Source: Erythrobacter sp.
GTDB taxonomy: Bacteria > Pseudomonadota > Alphaproteobacteria > Sphingomonadales > Sphingomonadaceae
NCBI GenBank assembly: GCA_002695185.1
Contig: NZOF01000001.1
Location: forward strand, 1-17,978
Direction: 5' to 3'
Length of the DNA stretch: 17,978 nucleotides
Both the position numbers and the translations under genes were made by a program. Shown here piece by piece: positions 14,607 to 17,978 of this stretch. The notes below the pieces were generated by a model. That model made no database searches. It was not told where the DNA came from and saw only the letters and a list, made by a program, of their open reading frames with translations. Numbering within the stretch: position 1 is the stretch's first letter; each line of letters starts with the position of its first letter.

Positions 14607-15365
14607 ATGGAAGACGACCACATCGAAGAAGTGCAACTGGACCTCGAAGTCGAGGAACCGCCAGCGTTGGCACCAGAACAGGAGGCCGTAACGGAGAGCG
14701 ATCCCGCAACGGAAGCCTTCGCCCGTCTCGAAGGCGAAATGGCGATGGTGCGCCATACCGTCCAGAACATGGCCAGAGAGCGAGCCGACATCGTAATCCC
14801 GGACTACACCGCCACGCTTGGCCAGATGGCCAGCCAGTTGGAGCAGCTCTTCGAAAACCTGTCAGCCATCAGCGGCAAACCAGCAATGAAGCTCACCCCC
14901 GAGACGATTGCCGATCAGATCGCCGACGCCTCCGAAGGTTCGCGTCGCTACGACAGCGACCAGCTAATGAAGGCCCAAAACTTCCATCGTCAGGCAACCG
15001 CCGAGATGCACGCACTGGTAGGGCGTGCTCGCACCATTGAAGAACAGAACCGCAAATTGCAGCACATGGCAGGCGCTGGCCTGTTCGCTGGTATCCTGCT
15101 GTGGTCGATCCTCCCCGGCACCATCGCCCGCGCCATGCCTGAAAGCTGGCAATGGCCCGAACGGATGGCCCGCAAGGCCGTGGGCGAGCCGACCATTGTT
15201 GAGGCCGGAATACGGTTGATCTGGTCTCAGAACCCCGAAGCTTGGGAAGAACTGGCGGCGGCGCAGAGAATTCTTAGTCAGAATGGCGAAGACTTGAACC
15301 GTTGCCTCGAAAGTGCCCGCAAGGCGAAGCGAGCAATCAGTTGTTCTATCAAAATTGACTTGTGA
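14607..15365 (+). CDS. TraA-linked membrane-anchored protein (DUF6118-like)
   Basis: 252 residues. The first 35 are strongly acidic (MEDDHIEEVQLDLEVEE...), followed by helical segments (about 38-60 and 70-90), a region LTPETIADQIADASEGSRRY, and one membrane segment at about 155-173 (AGAGLFAGILLWSILPGTIA). The C-terminal part, with PESWQWPERMARKAVG and a Gln/Glu-rich helix, lies on the other side of the membrane. I recall the same architecture (DUF6118) downstream of Ti-type traA in sphingomonad elements; the family name is from memory. AGGAGA lies seven bases before the ATG and the gene is 10 bases after traA, so the two are co-transcribed. It may tether the relaxosome to the inner membrane (inference). 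Confidence 0.75.
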   Translation: MEDDHIEEVQLDLEVEEPPALAPEQEAVTESDPATEAFARLEGEMAMVRHTVQNMARERADIVIPDYTATLGQMASQLEQLFENLSAISGKPAMKLTPETIADQIADASEGSRRYDSDQLMKAQNFHRQATAEMHALVGRARTIEEQNRKLQHMAGAGLFAGILLWSILPGTIARAMPESWQWPERMARKAVGEPTIVEAGIRLIWSQNPEAWEELAAAQRILSQNGEDLNRCLESARKAKRAISCSIKIDL

Positions 15366-15425
15366 TGTGTCTGACTTGCCGCTTTCGAGAACGTTTTCGT
15401 CCATCCGAGCACGACGCATTCGCGG

Positions 15426-16184
15426 TCAAAAGAACTGCGAGACCAGCCCGCTCCCGATGACGATAAGGATAATCGCCGTCAGCACGACTTTAGCCTGTTC
15501 ACGGACCCAAGAAGCCTCAGCGTAATCCCACCGCTTCCAAGGTCGTGGTGACAATCTCTTTCTTGCCTCTGGCGCACGAGCTCTCAATGATGAATAAAAT
15601 AGAAAAAATATTCCATAAAGTATCAGGATCAATACAGCTCCAACGACAAGACTGATCGGCTCATCTGTGAGGACATAAGGGATTCCAAGAACTGCAAAAG
15701 CCACCCCATTTATGACCACAATTTCGGAAGCGCCGTAACTGAACTCATTTAACACCTCGCTCCGGTGCTTCAATTGAGATTGTATAAACGAAGCTATTGG
15801 GATAAATGAAAAAATCAGTAGAGAAATCTCAAGGGGCGTGATCTCCGCGACGCCACCCAGAAGGTCCTTGCTTACAAATCTACTGGCGTATTCAGTGATT
15901 GAGTAGGCGTAACCAAACCAAGCAGAAGCAGACGTCTTCATTGATTCTGGAGACGCCGCTTGGAAAACGGTTATGACCCCAATAGCGTAGATGATCCCAC
16001 TCAAAATGTTTCTGGGATTAAGTGAAACGCCAGACGATTTTACCTTATCATTCTTTGACTCAAGTTTTTGAATCTTCGTTTCAAGCGCTTCTATTCGAGA
16101 TTGTTGCGATTCTGATACTCGACTGGATTGCCTATTTTGCCGTTTTTTCTTTTGTCGCCGGTTCAGTTTTTTCCGTCGTGCCAT
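15426..16184 (-). CDS. Hypothetical polytopic membrane protein with basic coiled-coil N-terminus
   Basis: 252 residues, not recognised. Residues 1-18 are almost all Lys/Arg/Gln/Asn, 25-48 form a probable coiled coil (SRIEALETKIQKLESKNDK), and five hydrophobic segments follow at about 60-76, 116-135, 152-172, 177-198 and 232-250. A basic, proline-containing loop (200-225) precedes the last helix. Base use differs from the neighbours: two sequence lines I counted (15541-15660) are 47% and 38% GC, against GC-rich tra and int genes on both sides. No strong ribosome site precedes the ATG. The gene sits alone, convergent with the traA operon, in the slot next to the integrase that often holds variable cargo. 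A defence or superinfection-exclusion role is conceivable but nothing in the sequence proves it. Confidence 0.7.
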   Translation of the reverse strand: MARRKKLNRRQKKKRQNRQSSRVSESQQSRIEALETKIQKLESKNDKVKSSGVSLNPRNILSGIIYAIGVITVFQAASPESMKTSASAWFGYAYSITEYASRFVSKDLLGGVAEITPLEISLLIFSFIPIASFIQSQLKHRSEVLNEFSYGASEIVVINGVAFAVLGIPYVLTDEPISLVVGAVLILILYGIFFLFYSSLRARAPEARKRLSPRPWKRWDYAEASWVREQAKVVLTAIILIVIGSGLVSQFF

Positions 16185-16480
16185 TTGTCTGTGTTTAACC
16201 GACCAATATCGGATTTCAAGCGGCGTTGGCTTGGGGAACTAGGGCAGTTTTCACGAGCCGATATCGTTCTCAATCAAGCGAACCTGGCTGGACTTTCAAA
16301 AAAGGCACCGTCTGCTTCGTCAGATTGCCTTGCCTGCAGAAGGCCGTCCGCTTCCGGGCTAGCAACAGGTATTTTGAAGCGTGATGCCAGATGTCCGCCG
16401 TCCATCCAGGTACCGCTATGACAATCCTCGTGATGGGCGCTTGAAGGCCGATGATCTCAGATTCAGCCCTCTGGTAGTGT
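16185..16480. other. Non-coding spacer between the membrane-protein gene and the integrase end
   Basis: About 300 bases with no convincing gene. Frames that cross it on either strand (for instance 16270-16533 on the minus strand) show no family features and the minus-strand one runs into the integrase C-terminus. It presumably contains the promoter of the membrane-protein gene, transcribed leftward, but I could not assign promoter boxes with confidence. Confidence 0.4.
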
Positions 16481-17701
16481 TTATCGACCATCGTTGTCAG
16501 GCTTTGCCGCACCTTCGGGAGCAACCACACCACTGCAATAGTTCCCCCACGCTTCCATCAGCTTTACCCGCGCGCCCGGATTATCCGGAGTGCCCAGATA
16601 TGTCGTACGGCGATAGGCGGCCTGCACTGCGTCAGGCGTCTTGTGCGCCAGTGCCGCTTCGACCACCGCATTGGCGAAGCCTTCGTTTGCCGCCCAGTCG
16701 GTAAAGCTGGAGCGGAAACCGTGGACGTGGAACGGCTCCTGCATGTCTCGCATGACCTTGAGTAGCGTCATATTGGACATCGCCTTGCCGGTCATGCCGG
16801 GGAAGACCACTTCGGCTCCCTCAAGCCGCATTGCATCGGCCTTCACGAGCACGGCAAGAGCCGCCTCTGACAGCGGCACGATGTGCGCCCTGCTGCGCTT
16901 CATGTGTTCTGCTGGGATTGTCCAAAGGCGCTGATCCAGATCGAATTCATCCCATTTAGCAAGCCGCACTTCCTGTGAGCGAACGCCCGTCAAAATGAGA
17001 AGGTCGAGCGCGAGACGCGAGTAGGATGGCTTGCGCCGCAACGCGGTTAGGAAAGAAGGAACAGCGACATAGGGCATGGCCTTGCGGTTTGCCGGTTTCT
17101 TGACCTGTCGCGGCAGCCCTCGCCCCGCTTTCAGGCTGCTGTTGCCCGATGGAGCCTCCGTCGAGCGCCAGCCCTTGGCGTGGGAGTAGTCCAGCACGGC
17201 GCAAATCCGATTGCGAACCTGGCGAGCTGTTTCGGGAATTTCCTGCCAGATCGGTGTCAGGACCGTGATGATGTCGGCAGCGGTAATTCCGCCAGTCGTC
17301 ATGTCACCCAGCTTCGGGAAGGCGTAGTTCTCCAGGCTAGCCAGCCATTGGCGACCGTAGACGTCGCTTTTCCAGCCTGCCTCGTTCTCCGAGTGATATT
17401 GGCTAGCAGCTTCGCGGAATGTGACTTTGGCGGCTTCCTCGTCTTTGCGCTCGGTCAGCACGTCGCGCTTCTCAACCTTTACGGCCTTGCGGAGTTCGGC
17501 GGCCTTCGCGCGCGCCTCGGCCAGCGTCACCAGCTTTGCGCTGCCCACGCCGATATCTCGTCGCTTACCATCCTGTTGGAGTCGCAAATTCCAGTAGGCA
17601 CCCCCGCGTTTGTCCACTTTCAGGAATAATCCGTCACCGTCCTGATAGGTGCCCGGATTCGCCAAGGCAGCCTTGACCGCCACCGCCGTGAGTTTGCCCA
17701 T
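16481..17701 (-). CDS. int: Tyrosine-type site-specific integrase (P4-like, DUF4102 arm-binding domain)
   Basis: 406 residues that catalyse integration and excision. The N-terminal arm-binding domain (1-85) has LTAVAVKAALANPGTYQDGD, LFLKVDKRGGAYW and DIGVGSAKLVTLAEARAKA, typical of DUF4102. A core-binding domain follows (95-195). The catalytic domain has R241 in LTGVRSQEVRLAKWDEFD, H327 and R330 in HVHGFRSSFTDWA, H353 in LAHKTP and the nucleophile Y363 in AAYRRTTYL. All catalytic residues are present. The ATG at 17701 is preferred because MGKLTAVAVKAAL is the usual family start; a frame 20 codons longer reads through the arm-site region. GGGGGTAGAGCA precedes it, and the GGGGGT part belongs to a CCCCCACA site, so integrase binding could block its own expression. 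It reads away from tRNA-Tyr. Confidence 0.95.
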   Translation of the reverse strand: MGKLTAVAVKAALANPGTYQDGDGLFLKVDKRGGAYWNLRLQQDGKRRDIGVGSAKLVTLAEARAKAAELRKAVKVEKRDVLTERKDEEAAKVTFREAASQYHSENEAGWKSDVYGRQWLASLENYAFPKLGDMTTGGITAADIITVLTPIWQEIPETARQVRNRICAVLDYSHAKGWRSTEAPSGNSSLKAGRGLPRQVKKPANRKAMPYVAVPSFLTALRRKPSYSRLALDLLILTGVRSQEVRLAKWDEFDLDQRLWTIPAEHMKRSRAHIVPLSEAALAVLVKADAMRLEGAEVVFPGMTGKAMSNMTLLKVMRDMQEPFHVHGFRSSFTDWAANEGFANAVVEAALAHKTPDAVQAAYRRTTYLGTPDNPGARVKLMEAWGNYCSGVVAPEGAAKPDNDGR

Positions 17702-17708
17702 TGCTCTA

Positions 17709-17784
17709 CCCCCACATTTTTCGGGACCGAGGTGCGAAACCAAAGTGTGGGGGTAAGCCACTTTACCCCCACATTACCCCCACA
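17709..17784. repeat. Four CCCCCACA sites upstream of int, putative integrase arm sites (right end)
   Basis: CCCCCACA at 17709-17716, 17766-17773 and 17777-17784 (the last two 11 bases apart), and its complement TGTGGGGG at 17746-17753. The same octamer occurs twice at the left end of the element. The first copy abuts the integrase ribosome-binding region. Such clustering of an octamer at both element ends is not expected by chance. Confidence 0.7.
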
Positions 17785-17791
17785 CTTGGTT
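17738..17791. repeat. Long inverted repeat in the int leader
   Basis: AACCAAAGTGTGGGGGTAA (17738-17756) is the inverse complement of TTACCCCCACACTTGGTT (17774-17791) apart from one extra base. The 17-base spacer holds another CCCCCACA. In RNA this would be a stable hairpin of about 18 bp ahead of int; in DNA it places two octamers head to head. No T-run follows, so it is not a simple terminator. Role in att architecture or int control is inferred. Confidence 0.65.
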
Positions 17792-17893
17792 CCGGTTGCA
17801 GGCAAATTGCAGCGGTTAAATGCGGACAGTGAGGGCGATAATACCCTCGGTTTTCTGGGATTTCTAGGGCTTTTTGGGGATATTCTGAGAAAG

Positions 17894-17923
17894 GGCGGTG
17901 GTGGACAGGGCTGGATTCGAACC
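17894..17923. repeat. att repeat within tRNA-Tyr 3' end (right end of element)
   Basis: The bases matching the decayed copy at 181-209, including the last part of the T-arm and acceptor stem of tRNA-Tyr and five bases beyond CCA. Because the tRNA remains intact at this end, the element supplies or restores the tRNA 3' end, the usual design for tRNA-targeting integrases. Confidence 0.7.
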
Positions 17924-17978
17924 AGCGTACGCTTGCGCGGGCAGATTTACAGTCTGCTGCCTTTAACCACTCGGCCAC
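17899..17978 (-). tRNA. tRNA-Tyr (anticodon GTA), 5' end just outside the window
   Basis: Read on the minus strand: GTGGCCGAGTGGTTAAAGG (end of acceptor, D-arm), anticodon arm GCAGA-CTGTAAA-TCTGC with anticodon GTA, a long class-II variable arm, T-arm GGTTCGAATCC, acceptor half CCTGTCC, discriminator A and encoded CCA at 17899-17901. The first six or so acceptor bases are beyond the window. The long variable arm fits bacterial tRNA-Tyr. Confidence 0.95.

Larger units (their letters stand above)
181..17923. mobile_element. Integrated mobilizable element inserted at the 3' end of tRNA-Tyr
   Basis: The bounds are a tRNA-Tyr 3' end at 17894-17923 and a degenerate copy of the same segment at 181-209. 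Just inside the right end is a tyrosine integrase transcribed away from the tRNA; near the left end are excisionase-like HTH genes. Both ends carry CCCCCACA repeats. The interior holds traC, traD, traA and a candidate oriT, but no coupling protein or type IV secretion gene, which is the profile of an integrative mobilizable element needing a helper. Two cargo regions are visible: a 9.5 kb catabolic-type operon placed after traD and a single membrane-protein gene before the integrase. The exact crossover point is not determined. Confidence 0.8.

Noticed and set aside
15374..15402. Near-palindrome CGAGAACGTTTTCG between the convergent genes considered as a terminator
   Set aside because: It has no loop and no T-run; too short to call.
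16270..16533. 87-codon minus-strand frame between the membrane-protein gene and int
   Set aside because: Overlaps the integrase C-terminus in another frame and shows no domain; could not be supported.

Overview
The window looks like a complete integrated mobilizable element of about 17.7 kb in an alphaproteobacterium. A sphingomonad or Erythrobacteraceae-type host is the best guess. The guess rests on GC-rich transfer genes of the Ti-type traC/traD/traA family, the TraA-partner protein resembling DUF6118, and a TonB-dependent receptor with the IDEIVVTAQ-type TonB box. No rRNA or marker gene confirms the genus.

Layout. Positions 1-137 are host DNA: the 3' end of a Crp/Fnr-family regulator. 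At 181-209 there is a decayed copy of the 3' end of a tRNA gene. At the other edge (17899-17978) the real tRNA-Tyr(GTA) gene runs off the window. A tyrosine integrase of the P4/DUF4102 type starts about 200 bp from that tRNA. Six copies of CCCCCACA, two at the left end and four at the right end, look like integrase arm-binding sites. Near the left end lie two overlapping small HTH genes (AlpA/excisionase type), preceded by a cluster of GCGCGAA boxes.

Transfer module (10979-15365). traC and traD point left. The relaxase/helicase traA and a membrane-anchored partner point right. A candidate oriT with a Ti/RSF1010-like nic region lies between traC and traA. No coupling protein (traG) and no type IV secretion genes are present, so the element should be mobilizable in trans, not self-transmissible.

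Cargo (1320-10791, all on the minus strand). In transcription order: a very large LuxR-type regulator with an altered P-loop, a HyuA-like ATP-dependent hydantoinase/oxoprolinase subunit, a DUF917 protein, an Asp/Glu/hydantoin racemase-family protein, a TonB-dependent receptor, a terminator hairpin, and a branched-chain aminotransferase. The hyuA-DUF917 and DUF917-racemase genes overlap by 4 and 1 bases, and the receptor follows after 17 bases, so they almost certainly form one operon. Inverted repeats built on CTACC/GGTAG occur upstream of both the regulator and hyuA and are candidate operators. The inferred scheme is receptor-mediated uptake of a cyclic amide or hydantoin-like compound, ATP-dependent ring opening, racemization, and possibly transamination of the released amino acid. 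The substrate cannot be read from sequence.

A second cargo position between the transfer module and the integrase holds an AT-richer gene for a five-helix membrane protein of unknown function.
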